Shown here: in pieces, positions 1-7,831 of the stretch
How positions within the stretch are numbered: position 1 is the first letter of the stretch
How the letters are laid out: each line of letters opens with the position of its first letter
Assembly (NCBI GenBank): GCA_018665025.1
Contig: JABJED010000143.1
Coordinates: 1 to 41,466 of the forward strand
Direction: 5' to 3'
Length of the DNA stretch: 41,466 bases
DNA from: Gammaproteobacteria bacterium
Lineage (GTDB): Bacteria > Pseudomonadota > Gammaproteobacteria > Pseudomonadales > Azotimanducaceae
Position numbers and translations under genes: made by a program
Notes under the pieces: model-generated
What the model saw: only the letters and a program-made list of their open reading frames with translations
Told to the model about the DNA's origin: nothing
Databases searched by the model: none

Positions 1-45
1 AGACAAAGCTATACAAGACAAAGCTGTACAAGACAAAGCCATGCG
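1..45 (+). repeat. three tandem 15-bp units at the 5' edge of the tetR-type gene
   Basis: Three consecutive 15-bp units begin GACAAAGC and differ at a few bases; the third contains the ATG at 41. The unit is five codons long and in frame with the regulator gene, reading D-K-A-(I/V/M)-Q. No stop codon interrupts this frame back to the window edge, so the repeat may be coding and the gene may start outside the window. Confidence 0.75.
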
Positions 46-748
46 AAAAAAAGTGCCGTCTGGTAAGCGACAGGCAACCAGGCAGGAACTGCTTGACGCT
101 GTAAGAGACCTCGTTTTTGAAAAAGGCCACGACAGAATATCCATACAGGAGATTACGAAACGGGCAAGAGTCTCCATAGGCACTTACTACAACTACTTTG
201 ATACCAAGCAAGACGTCTTCATGGCCGTAGCCCAGGACCTGCAGGACCTGATAGCTGCAGACCTGGAGTCAACCAGGGAATCTATCAATGACCCGGCCAT
301 GAAGGTCGCGATCACTCTGAAGTACTATTTTTACCAGTCGCTGGATAACCAGGATTGGCGAGACTTCACTCGTTTTACAGGGCTAACGGAATTACCCCTT
401 GAGCAGGCTATCAACGCAAGGATCGAAGACATTCAGCGGGGTGTCAAAGGTGGCAGGTTCAAGGTCGATAATGTTCACTTCACGGAATCCCTGATCAGGG
501 GGATGTTTCGGCATGTCGTTTCAGCGATCGATAAAGGCCATGTGGGGCGAAACGCTACCGATTATGCCATTCGGTCCATTCTCCAAATGCTGGGATTGCC
601 TGAAATTGTAGCGAAAGCACTTACCCAGACTGCTTTGCCACCGATGGCAGCGCAGAAGCGGGCAGTCAGCGAATCGGTTAAGCTGAAAGGCGTTACATCA
701 CTTTCTGAATACCTGAACGACGTCCCGCGAGCTGAGCCAATCCGCTAG
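41..748 (+). CDS. TetR/AcrR-family transcriptional regulator (start uncertain)
   Basis: This is a DNA-binding repressor-type protein of 235 residues, a normal TetR length. Residues about 12-58 form the conserved helix-turn-helix: ELLDAVRDLVFEKG, then ITKRARVSIGTYYNYF with the usual Y-Y-F end of the recognition helix. The rest is a helical ligand domain that I cannot assign to a ligand. The ATG at 41 has no clear Shine-Dalgarno sequence, and the frame is open to the left edge through an in-frame 15-bp repeat, so the true start may be upstream. The gene converges on the acyl-CoA dehydrogenase operon and shares a palindromic CTAG stop with it. It may sense an acyl-CoA or fatty acid and control that operon; this is inferred from position only. 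Confidence 0.85.
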   Translation: MRKKVPSGKRQATRQELLDAVRDLVFEKGHDRISIQEITKRARVSIGTYYNYFDTKQDVFMAVAQDLQDLIAADLESTRESINDPAMKVAITLKYYFYQSLDNQDWRDFTRFTGLTELPLEQAINARIEDIQRGVKGGRFKVDNVHFTESLIRGMFRHVVSAIDKGHVGRNATDYAIRSILQMLGLPEIVAKALTQTALPPMAAQKRAVSESVKLKGVTSLSEYLNDVPRAEPIR

Positions 749-1227
749 GCGGATAGTCCGTATCGAAGCATCGTTCTGGATCCGTCCGCTAACCCCCGAC
801 TGAATCGCGGGCCCCATTTCCCCCATTCCCTGGAGTACTTGTAACCGAACTGCTGTAATGCTGATTCAAGTACCTTCTCATCCGTCTCAACTCTGGCTTC
901 TGCAACGACCGTCGGTAGCGACTCGTAGTCTGCGCTTTTCCATAGGCCCAGGTCACCTACCCAAAGCTTCGTTCTTGTCAGGCCTTTTAGCGGGGCCTGG
1001 GCCCTCCAGCTTTCACTTGCAGTCACCACAAAAACGTCAGCACCCAGCATGGCGTACCAGACTTCTGCCTGGCAACGGCTCAGAGAGCCGTCAGACTGAT
1101 ACGGTGACAGGTAGATAAGGTTTGACTCCAATAAAGCGATATTTGCCTCACTGGCCCTGAGTGAAGCAGGAATCGCCGCCAGCGTTACACTTGCCAGCCC
1201 AGCCTGTAAAAAAGCTCTTCGTTGCAC
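745..1227 (-). CDS. Tat-exported small protein, possible split beta-barrel (PPOX/DUF2255-like) fold
   Basis: The gene encodes 160 residues from a GTG start that is well supported by a strong AGAGGAG ribosome site about seven bases upstream. The N-terminus MQRRAFLQAGLASVTLAA has a twin arginine, a hydrophobic stretch and an A-x-A-like cleavage region near residue 25, which points to Tat export of a folded, perhaps cofactor-bearing, protein. The body pattern (DVFVVTASESWRAQA, then TKLWVGDLGLW) resembles split-barrel flavin or F420 proteins, but the match is weak and I give no reaction. It is the last gene of the leftward acyl-CoA dehydrogenase operon, 42 bases after the preceding gene. Its stop overlaps the stop of the convergent TetR gene. 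Confidence 0.65.
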   Translation of the reverse strand: MQRRAFLQAGLASVTLAAIPASLRASEANIALLESNLIYLSPYQSDGSLSRCQAEVWYAMLGADVFVVTASESWRAQAPLKGLTRTKLWVGDLGLWKSADYESLPTVVAEARVETDEKVLESALQQFGYKYSREWGKWGPRFSRGLADGSRTMLRYGLSA

Positions 1228-1269
1228 CTGATTACTCCTCTTTCACCCCTAACGTGCCGGGAATGTCGA

Positions 1270-2484
1270 TTATAGGCCTAGCACCAATTTCGCCATAATG
1301 TTGCGCTGGATCTCGTTGGATCCAGCATAGATCGAGACCTTCCGTGTGTTGAAGTACTCGGGCGCTGTCACATTCGCATAGTCAGGGCCGATAGGATCAT
1401 AGTTAAGGCCTTTCTCTGGCGCAGGGTGATTAAACGGAACCGTATAGTTAGCAACGGCCTCTACCGCCAGCTCTGTTAATTCCTGCTGGAGTTCTGTTCC
1501 TCGACACTTGAGCAGTGAAGATTCAGGTCCGACATTTTTCCCCGTTGAGATACTGCTCAGAATACGTAGTTCTGTGAACTCCATGGCAGATATAGCGATC
1601 TCTGTGGATGACAATTTTTGTTTGAACTCCTCGTCCTCCATCAATGAAGTGCCCTGGCCGTTCTGCTCTGACAAAGCCATTTGCTTTATGTGATTCAGGC
1701 CTGCTTTCAAACCGTGGCTATACGCATTGCCACGCTCAAACTCCAACAGGTATTTCGCGTACGTCCAGCCTTTGCCCTCTTCACCGATCAGGTTTTCAAC
1801 AGGCACTTTGACATCGTCAAAGTGGACCATGTTGATTTCCTGGTAACCCTTTGGCGGATTGTCGATGGTAACGATCGGTTGCACGTCTATGCCGGGAGTA
1901 TGCATATCGATCAGCAGAAAAGAGATACCTTTCTGGGGTATGTCTTCATTGCTGGTTCGCACCAGGCAAAATATCATGTCCGCATGCTGTCCCAGGGTGT
2001 TCCAGGTCTTTGTGCCACTAACAACATAGTGGTCACCTTCGCGAACGGCCTTGGTCCCAAGGGACGCCAGATCAGAACCAGCACCAGGCTCTGAATAGCC
2101 CTGACACCACCAGACTTTACTGGCCAGGATGTCGGGTAAGTATTTGTCTTTCTGTTCCTGGGTGCCAAACTTCATGATGACTGGAGCCACCATACTTTGA
2201 CCAAAAGGCATCACGGCGGGAGTTCCCGCAGCCGACATTTCCAGGTCGTATAAATACTGTTGTGTTGCGGTAAAACAGGGTCCGCCGTACTCCTTCGGCC
2301 AATTGACGCCCGACCAGCCGTTGTCATACAGGGCCTGCTGCCAGTATACGTAATCTTCTTTAGACAGACTGCCACCAGGACTTCTTGACCTGCGTTGCCT
2401 CATTTCCTGGGGGTACTTTTCATCGATCCATGCTCTGACTTCCTGCTGGAACTCGAAATCTTCCTGACTAAATTCTAAATCCAT
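1270..2484 (-). CDS. acyl-CoA dehydrogenase, short-loop FadE type
   Basis: This is an FAD-dependent acyl-CoA alpha,beta-dehydrogenase of 404 residues that passes electrons to ETF. Seen in order: an N-terminal helical domain, the FAD/substrate segment WCQGYSEPGAGSDLASL (about 126-142), the beta domain with KTWNTLGQHAD, and a C-terminal helical domain ending YAGSNEIQRNIMAKLVLGL. The position that carries glutamate in MCAD-type enzymes is alanine (YAGS), as in many bacterial FadE proteins, including those on bulky or branched substrates. In those the base lies in the middle of the chain, and Glu250 in the LEFERG segment is the candidate here. It lies 73 bases behind the Mcd-like gene in the same operon. 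The substrate is unknown. The start has a GGAA site close upstream. Confidence 0.93.
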   Translation of the reverse strand: MDLEFSQEDFEFQQEVRAWIDEKYPQEMRQRRSRSPGGSLSKEDYVYWQQALYDNGWSGVNWPKEYGGPCFTATQQYLYDLEMSAAGTPAVMPFGQSMVAPVIMKFGTQEQKDKYLPDILASKVWWCQGYSEPGAGSDLASLGTKAVREGDHYVVSGTKTWNTLGQHADMIFCLVRTSNEDIPQKGISFLLIDMHTPGIDVQPIVTIDNPPKGYQEINMVHFDDVKVPVENLIGEEGKGWTYAKYLLEFERGNAYSHGLKAGLNHIKQMALSEQNGQGTSLMEDEEFKQKLSSTEIAISAMEFTELRILSSISTGKNVGPESSLLKCRGTELQQELTELAVEAVANYTVPFNHPAPEKGLNYDPIGPDYANVTAPEYFNTRKVSIYAGSNEIQRNIMAKLVLGL

Positions 2485-2557
2485 CTTAATTCCTTAAATT
2501 CCCAGAGTTCTCGAGACCCTGATATTGTGATTGACCTTGCCATACAGTCTGTTCGAC

Positions 2558-4177
2558 CTACCCGGCCTGCTCAACAAGGCTTCTACCGACCACTTTTAAT
2601 GCCAGCGTTTCTTCTGTGCCTTCAAAGATAGACAGAACCCTGGCGTCGAGCCAATAGCGGGATGCGTCCGTTTCTTCAGCGTAACCCATTCCGCCGTGGA
2701 TTTGCATGGCTTCACGACTCGTCCACTCGGACAGTTTACAGGCAAGAAGCTTAACCAGGCTTGCTTCCATCTGCCCTCCCCCGTCGTCCATCATCCGTCC
2801 AACCGCATAGGTAAATTGCCGACAGGCTCCAAGATACATCGCCATCTTCGCAAATTTCACCAACGTCAACTGATAGTCAGCAACCGCTTTCCCGAAGACT
2901 TTTCTATCCTGCGCGTAACTTAAGCCAACATCAAATGCTGCCTGCATCACCCCACAGGCTCTGGCTGCAGTCTGGATACGACCACCCATAAAACCTCGCA
3001 TAGTGAAATAGAAACCCTTACCTAAGCCCTGCCCTTCACCGATCATATGAGTAGCGGGCACAAAAAAATCATCAAAGAATAGATTAAAGGAATGCATACC
3101 CCGGTACCCCAGGGTCGGAATGGACTTGCCTGACAATCTGCCTCCGCCTTCCTGTGAAACCTCGAACGATTCGCCGTCATATTCGGGTTTTTCAACCATG
3201 AAAAGGCTCAACCCACGATGTCCTGCCGAGGGGTCCGGGTCTGTCCTTGCAAGGGTCAGTAGCACACCGGATTTACCGGCAAAAGTGCTCCAGGCTTTCG
3301 CGCCGTTCAAAACCCAACCATCATCGACCTGAGTGGCTTTGAGTTTTATGGACGCGACATCGGAACCATAGTCAGGCTCGGTAATAGCAATAGCACAAAG
3401 CGGACGCCCTTCCGCAATTTTTGGCAACCAGTGCTGCTTCTGCTCTTCCGTTCCACCTGCGATCAACGCTCTTGCCATAATCTCGGGACGAGTAATAAGG
3501 CTGCCTGCCCCACCGAGTGATCCTCTCGAAAGCTCTTCGGTCACGACTATCATACCCAGGTTGTCTTCTTTGTCGTCCGGCAACAGCCCTCCATATTGCT
3601 GGGGTACGCTCAAGCCAAAGCAGCCCAATTCCCTGACGCCATCCAGTATCTCGTCGGGAATGATCAGGTCTTCGCGATGTATCCGTTCCGCCAGAGGTTT
3701 GACGACATCATCGGCAAACTGTCCAAAGGTATCTGCCATTAATATTTTCTCTTCATCCAGCCCCCGATCACCCAGGTCACCTTGTCGCTCGACGATGAGC
3801 CTGCCCAGAGCCTCTAAAGCAGAGGCGGACAAAAGATCTCCACATACGCCGAGGTCAATTTTATCGAGGTCAGCATTAACCAGCCCATAGTCACCGGGAA
3901 AGCGCGCAAGCCGTTGTCGGATATTGTGAAGGGTTTCTGCAGCAAAGGTAGATGCCAGCTGGTGTTCAATGTCACCCTTTTCATCGGCGTATTGCAGGTA
4001 ATTCCTGGCACACTGAATTTCGGCGGTACACACCGCAAGATCAGAAGTGACCTGCTGATAACTGTCGAGCAGGACGACATTCATTTTACCGTCCTGGTCA
4101 CAATGCCTTCGTACATGGGATAACCCGGTTGCTATACACGTCTCGATTTGGTCCAGCGCTGCACTAATATTGTTCAT
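2558..4177 (-). CDS. acyl-CoA dehydrogenase with N-terminal extension, (2S)-methylsuccinyl-CoA dehydrogenase (Mcd) type
   Basis: At 539 residues this is about 150 longer than a normal acyl-CoA dehydrogenase. The extra N-terminal helical region (1-150) followed by the catalytic core is the architecture known for Mcd of the ethylmalonyl-CoA pathway. Core landmarks are GLSVPQQYGG, AIAITEPDYGSDVASIK, WSTFAGKSG, GRIQTAARACGVMQAAFDVG, MQIHGGMGYAEE and the C-terminal IFEGTEE, whose Glu519 is the expected base. The resemblance to Mcd, including GRIQTAARA, is recalled from the family and not computed. No crotonyl-CoA carboxylase or mutase gene is in the window, so a role on another dicarboxylic acyl-CoA is equally possible. 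Its start overlaps the aldolase stop by four bases (ATGA), so the two are translationally coupled. AAGGG gives a good ribosome site. Confidence 0.85.
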   Translation of the reverse strand: MNNISAALDQIETCIATGLSHVRRHCDQDGKMNVVLLDSYQQVTSDLAVCTAEIQCARNYLQYADEKGDIEHQLASTFAAETLHNIRQRLARFPGDYGLVNADLDKIDLGVCGDLLSASALEALGRLIVERQGDLGDRGLDEEKILMADTFGQFADDVVKPLAERIHREDLIIPDEILDGVRELGCFGLSVPQQYGGLLPDDKEDNLGMIVVTEELSRGSLGGAGSLITRPEIMARALIAGGTEEQKQHWLPKIAEGRPLCAIAITEPDYGSDVASIKLKATQVDDGWVLNGAKAWSTFAGKSGVLLTLARTDPDPSAGHRGLSLFMVEKPEYDGESFEVSQEGGGRLSGKSIPTLGYRGMHSFNLFFDDFFVPATHMIGEGQGLGKGFYFTMRGFMGGRIQTAARACGVMQAAFDVGLSYAQDRKVFGKAVADYQLTLVKFAKMAMYLGACRQFTYAVGRMMDDGGGQMEASLVKLLACKLSEWTSREAMQIHGGMGYAEETDASRYWLDARVLSIFEGTEETLALKVVGRSLVEQAG

Positions 4178-5595
4178 TGAGTTACCCTTAATCTGTTTTC
4201 AACTATCTTTTGGAAAGACCTGCCATGCAATTCGGTTAATGTAATGCCGGTGGCCAACGCTTCATTTTCACTCAAAGCGCCACAACTTATACCATTAACA
4301 AAAAAGTTAAGTAGCCCCTGTGCCGACGCGGCATCATCGAACGTATTGCCCACCATCGACGCCTGCGCCGCCTGTTCTATGAAAGTACCTAAACGGGCCC
4401 GGGCATCTTCTAGCCCTTCCAGGAAAAAGTAATAAAACGCTGCATACCGAATGGGCAGCTGTGCGGGATTAAGATCCCATCCCTGGTAGAACCCTAAACG
4501 CAGGCTATGAAGAATATTGTTGAAGTGTTCTCGCCATGCGCTGTGGACAACTTCGAAGTTTTCAGTTCTCTGATCATTAGTGAGATCACTCCCTTTGTTC
4601 GGCGGAATTGGCATGATGTTGGTGATGCCATCACAGATACTAACAGGTGTACCGGTCAAGCAGACCTGCATCATCTGCCTGGCGAAGTCGGCTGAAGGAT
4701 GTCGATGATCCTGGTAGTGAGAGGCGATGTTACAACTGGCGGTATAATCGAAGGTCCCAAGAATTGCAGAAGTAACCCGCCCCTTTCCAGCGGCAATCAG
4801 CGCGGGGATACCATTAACTCCATCCGGGCTGATAATCGACTGAATAGTTTCGATCATCAGTTCTATCTTGATATGTCCCTCGGGAAACGCGCAACGCTCT
4901 TCGAGTAGCTCTACACAGGTCAAAAGTGCACTGACCTGTTCCGGGCTGGTGACTTTAGGTAGCGTAATGAAGAATGGGTCTGGTAGAGACACTCCCTGGT
5001 CTGCGAAGGTAGACAGAAAAAGGTCGAGCGTTCGGATTGATCGCCGCTTGGTTTCTTCTGTTAACGACTTTATGCGAATACCAATGAATGGAGGCAATAA
5101 GTTTTCTTTTACGCCACCTGCAAGTTCCATCGCTGCAGAAATGGCATGACCATCTTCTTCTTCATTTGCTCGAGCTCCGTACCCATCTTCAAAGTCCAGC
5201 CTTTGATCTTCGATTGCTTCCGTCGCCAACTTATTCGCGACGCGTTGATATACGGTCGCCGAAATCCAATTCGGTGTCAGGTTCACTTGTCCTTCAAGTG
5301 AATCAGCGAGCGCGTCAATGGTTTCCGGCTTTACTGGCAAGGACTTTGCACCAGGTAATTCGAGCGCCCGTGCGAATTCAGCGAAGTTGGGCGCGTAGGC
5401 GGTTAGATGCTTCAGGGCTAAACCGCCGAGCTTGTCAGGCGTTTCCTTTTTGAACAAGTGCGCACCGCCATACAGAGTATGTATGGGTAATCTATCCGGC
5501 CTGATCCCTGGATAGCGTTCGCTGAAAGCGCTATTGGCAACCTCAAGATCGCCGTACACGGCCGCGAGGTCCGATTCGTTTAAACGCGTTTTCAC
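4174..5595 (-). CDS. DUF6986-family aldolase, HpcH/citrate lyase superfamily
   Basis: The 473-residue protein matches the DUF6986 family of phosphoenolpyruvate/pyruvate-type TIM barrels, often mislabelled phosphoenolpyruvate kinase. Landmarks are the N-terminal ERYPGIRPDRLPIHTLYGGA, the acidic metal-site segment RLDFEDGYGAR, TLPKVTSPEQV, ILGTFDYTASCNIA, and YQGWDLNPAQLPIRYAAFY. Superfamily members make or break C-C bonds of 3-hydroxyacyl-CoA or 2-oxoacid compounds with a divalent metal; the substrate of this branch is not established to my knowledge. It is the first gene of the leftward operon and starts with GTG, with only a weak upstream purine tract. Coupling to the Mcd-type dehydrogenase suggests that lyase and dehydrogenase act in one acyl-CoA route, which is inference. 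Confidence 0.85.
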   Translation of the reverse strand: MKTRLNESDLAAVYGDLEVANSAFSERYPGIRPDRLPIHTLYGGAHLFKKETPDKLGGLALKHLTAYAPNFAEFARALELPGAKSLPVKPETIDALADSLEGQVNLTPNWISATVYQRVANKLATEAIEDQRLDFEDGYGARANEEEDGHAISAAMELAGGVKENLLPPFIGIRIKSLTEETKRRSIRTLDLFLSTFADQGVSLPDPFFITLPKVTSPEQVSALLTCVELLEERCAFPEGHIKIELMIETIQSIISPDGVNGIPALIAAGKGRVTSAILGTFDYTASCNIASHYQDHRHPSADFARQMMQVCLTGTPVSICDGITNIMPIPPNKGSDLTNDQRTENFEVVHSAWREHFNNILHSLRLGFYQGWDLNPAQLPIRYAAFYYFFLEGLEDARARLGTFIEQAAQASMVGNTFDDAASAQGLLNFFVNGISCGALSENEALATGITLTELHGRSFQKIVENRLRVTQ

Positions 5596-5632
5596 GTTTG
5601 ATCTACCAAATTTTCAAACCCGCAATACTAAA

Positions 5633-5694
5633 CCAATTCGTACTGAAATGTGTCGTTACGTGACTAATGTCAATGTAATTGCTAGTCGAATTGG
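5633..5694. promoter_or_regulatory. inverted repeat in the divergent aldolase/hemF control region
   Basis: CCAATTCG at 5633-5640 is exactly mirrored by CGAATTGG at 5687-5694, with flanking bases also similar (ACCAATTCGTACT against TAGTCGAATTGGGT). The two arms lie about 46 bases apart inside the 134-base region between the divergent starts of the aldolase operon and hemF. Two separated operator half-sites or two weak operators are possible. The arms are too far apart for a transcription terminator. The TetR-type protein at the left edge is one candidate binder, without direct evidence. Confidence 0.3.
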
Positions 5695-5729
5695 GTACAG
5701 TTGGCAGCCTGTAAAAAGGGTGACAATTC

Positions 5730-6641
5730 GTGACAACAGCTCCTTCAATCCAGGCGGTAAAGGATTACTTCCTGGCGCTGCAGACAACCATCTGCGAGAC
5801 GCTGGAAGCCATCGATGGTAAAGCAAGATTCAGCGTCGAGAATATCGAAACCGGTGGGGGTGGCCGATCCCGTCCCAGGGTCATCGACAACGGTCCTCAT
5901 CTCGAGCGAGGTGCCGTTCAGTTTACCCATTCAGTAGGTGATTCCCTGCCGCCGGCGGCGAGTGGGCGAAACCCCCACCTGGCAGGTAGAGGTTTTCAAG
6001 CCGCGGCTATCTCAATGATCATGCACCCACGAAACCCTTACGCGCCAATTTTTCATGCCAATCTTCGATTTTTTCTGATCGATGAGGAGCACTGGCATTT
6101 TGGTGGAGGTTTTGATTTGACCCCCTTCTATCCCTTTGCGGAAGACGTCCTGCACTGGCACAAGGTCGCTGAAAGCGCTTGCGCCCCGTTTAGTGCCGAC
6201 CTGTATAGCCAGTTAAAAAACTGGTGTGACGAATACTTTTACCTGAGCCACCGCCAGGAACCTCGAGGAGTTGGCGGCCTGTTCTTCGACGACTGGAATG
6301 AGGGTGGGTTCGACGCAAGTTTCGACCTGACTCGAAGTATCGGAGATCGTATCCTCGAAGCCTATGTCCCTATTCTTGAACGCAGGAAGGACATTGAGTA
6401 CGGCGAGCGGGAAACTGAGTTTCAATTGTACAGACGCGGCCGTTATGCGGAGTTCAACCTTGCGATCGACCGCGGCACACGTTACGGAATTCAGTCGGGT
6501 AGAAGAATTGAATCGGTGCTGGCGAGCATGCCACCGCGGGCAATCTGGAAGTATAACTGGCAGCCAGAGCCAGGTTCCCCTGAAGCCGTTCTATACGACG
6601 AGTATCTAAAACCCCGAGACTGGTTATCTGAATTAGCCTAA
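5730..6641 (+). CDS. hemF: oxygen-dependent coproporphyrinogen III oxidase
   Basis: HemF converts coproporphyrinogen III to protoporphyrinogen IX by two oxidative decarboxylations that need O2, in the cytoplasm. The 303-residue length equals the family norm (about 300). Seen motifs: ENIETGGGGRSRPRVIDNG, NPYAPIFHANLRFF, WHFGGGFDLTPFYPF, HRQEPRGVGGLFFDDWNEG and FNLAIDRGTRYGIQSGRR, all hallmark HemF segments. The start is GTG at 5730, supported by AAAAAGGG about nine bases upstream. The gene is divergent from the aldolase operon and is followed 38 bases later by the transaminase gene. An O2-requiring enzyme points to an aerobic lifestyle; an HemN alternative is not visible here. Confidence 0.97.
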   Translation: MTTAPSIQAVKDYFLALQTTICETLEAIDGKARFSVENIETGGGGRSRPRVIDNGPHLERGAVQFTHSVGDSLPPAASGRNPHLAGRGFQAAAISMIMHPRNPYAPIFHANLRFFLIDEEHWHFGGGFDLTPFYPFAEDVLHWHKVAESACAPFSADLYSQLKNWCDEYFYLSHRQEPRGVGGLFFDDWNEGGFDASFDLTRSIGDRILEAYVPILERRKDIEYGERETEFQLYRRGRYAEFNLAIDRGTRYGIQSGRRIESVLASMPPRAIWKYNWQPEPGSPEAVLYDEYLKPRDWLSELA

Positions 6642-6679
6642 TATAACGGGCAAAACCCGTATCAAGAAAAATTTGTTGC

Positions 6680-7831
6680 ATGAAAATCGTTTCAAAGCTG
6701 CCTGACGTCGGCACGACTATATTCAGCGTCATGTCTAACATGGCGACAGAATACGATGCGATAAATCTCTCACAGGGTTACCCGGACTTCGATGTCCCCG
6801 CGGAACTGGCTGAACGCCTGAATCACTACACCGTTTCAGGCTTTAACCAGTATCCTCCCATGCATGGAGTGGCCTATCTGCGAGAGCAGATCGCCGGGAA
6901 GGTGAATGACCTTTACGCGGTTTCAGCGAATGTGAATTCAGAAATCACTATTACCTCTGGGGCCACAGAGGCGCTCTTTGTGGCGATTCACACCCTGGTT
7001 GGAAATGGCGATGAAGTGATCGTGTTTGATCCGGCTTTTGACAGTTACGACCCCGCCATCAAACTCGCCGGTGGGAAAGCGATTCATATTCCATTATCGA
7101 GTCACTGCTTCAACATTGACTGGCAACGAGTTCGCGAAGCCATCACCCCTCGAACCAAAGCGATCATCATAAATTCGCCGCATAACCCAACGGGGTCGGT
7201 GATCTCGAGCACCGATCTGGACGAGCTTGCTGAATTGGCTTGTGCTCAAGACATTGTCGTTATTTCAGACGAGGTTTACGAACATATGGTGTTTGATGGC
7301 CAACAACATCACTCCATCGCTGCACACCCGGGTCTTCGCGATCGATCTTTTGTTATTTCATCCTTTGGTAAAACATATCATGCGACTGGCTGGAAAGTGG
7401 GTTACTGCATTGCGGCACCAGCGCTGACTGTCGAATTCAGAAAGGTACATCAATTCGTTACCTTCACTACCCACACGCCAACTCAGTGGGCTATTGCCGA
7501 TTACATGGATCACCACCCTGAACATCATAAGGCACTTCCCGCTTTCTACCAGGCCAAGCGCGATCTGTTCGCTCAGGCGCTGACAGAGATTGGTTTTGGC
7601 CTTGTGCCAAGCAAGGGAACCTATTTCCAGCTGGCAACCTATGACGCGTTGTCCAATCTTCCCGATATGGAGTTCGTAACCCAGCTGACTCAAAAAGTGA
7701 GGGTGGCAGCGATCCCTGTTTCAGTGTTCTACGACGTTCCTCCCGAAATCCGTTTGATCAGGTTTTGTTTCGCTAAGGAAAACGACACTCTCCTCGAAGC
7801 GGCCCGTCGGCTCGAAGGCCATTTCTCATGA
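6680..7831 (+). CDS. PLP-dependent aminotransferase, YbdL-like (methionine/glutamine type)
   Basis: This fold-type I, class I/II aminotransferase has 383 residues. The N-terminus INLSQGYPDFDVP is typical of the KAT/YbdL group. Pyridoxal phosphate contacts are seen at INSPHNPTG (Asn169), ISDEVYEHMVFD (Asp197, Tyr200) and SSFGKTYHATGWKVGY, where Lys231 is the Schiff-base lysine. Enzymes of this group use methionine, glutamine or aromatic amino acids with 2-oxoacids. The stop overlaps the start of the omega-amidase gene by four bases. This coupling fits methionine salvage, in which 4-methylthio-2-oxobutyrate is transaminated with glutamine and the omega-amidase removes the resulting 2-oxoglutaramate. 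The function comes from family and context and is not tested. Confidence 0.9.
   Translation: MKIVSKLPDVGTTIFSVMSNMATEYDAINLSQGYPDFDVPAELAERLNHYTVSGFNQYPPMHGVAYLREQIAGKVNDLYAVSANVNSEITITSGATEALFVAIHTLVGNGDEVIVFDPAFDSYDPAIKLAGGKAIHIPLSSHCFNIDWQRVREAITPRTKAIIINSPHNPTGSVISSTDLDELAELACAQDIVVISDEVYEHMVFDGQQHHSIAAHPGLRDRSFVISSFGKTYHATGWKVGYCIAAPALTVEFRKVHQFVTFTTHTPTQWAIADYMDHHPEHHKALPAFYQAKRDLFAQALTEIGFGLVPSKGTYFQLATYDALSNLPDMEFVTQLTQKVRVAAIPVSVFYDVPPEIRLIRFCFAKENDTLLEAARRLEGHFS

Noticed and set aside
6646-6660. Short hairpin ACGGG-CAAAA-CCCGT after hemF
   Set aside because: The stem is only five pairs and no T-run follows, so it is not a credible terminator.
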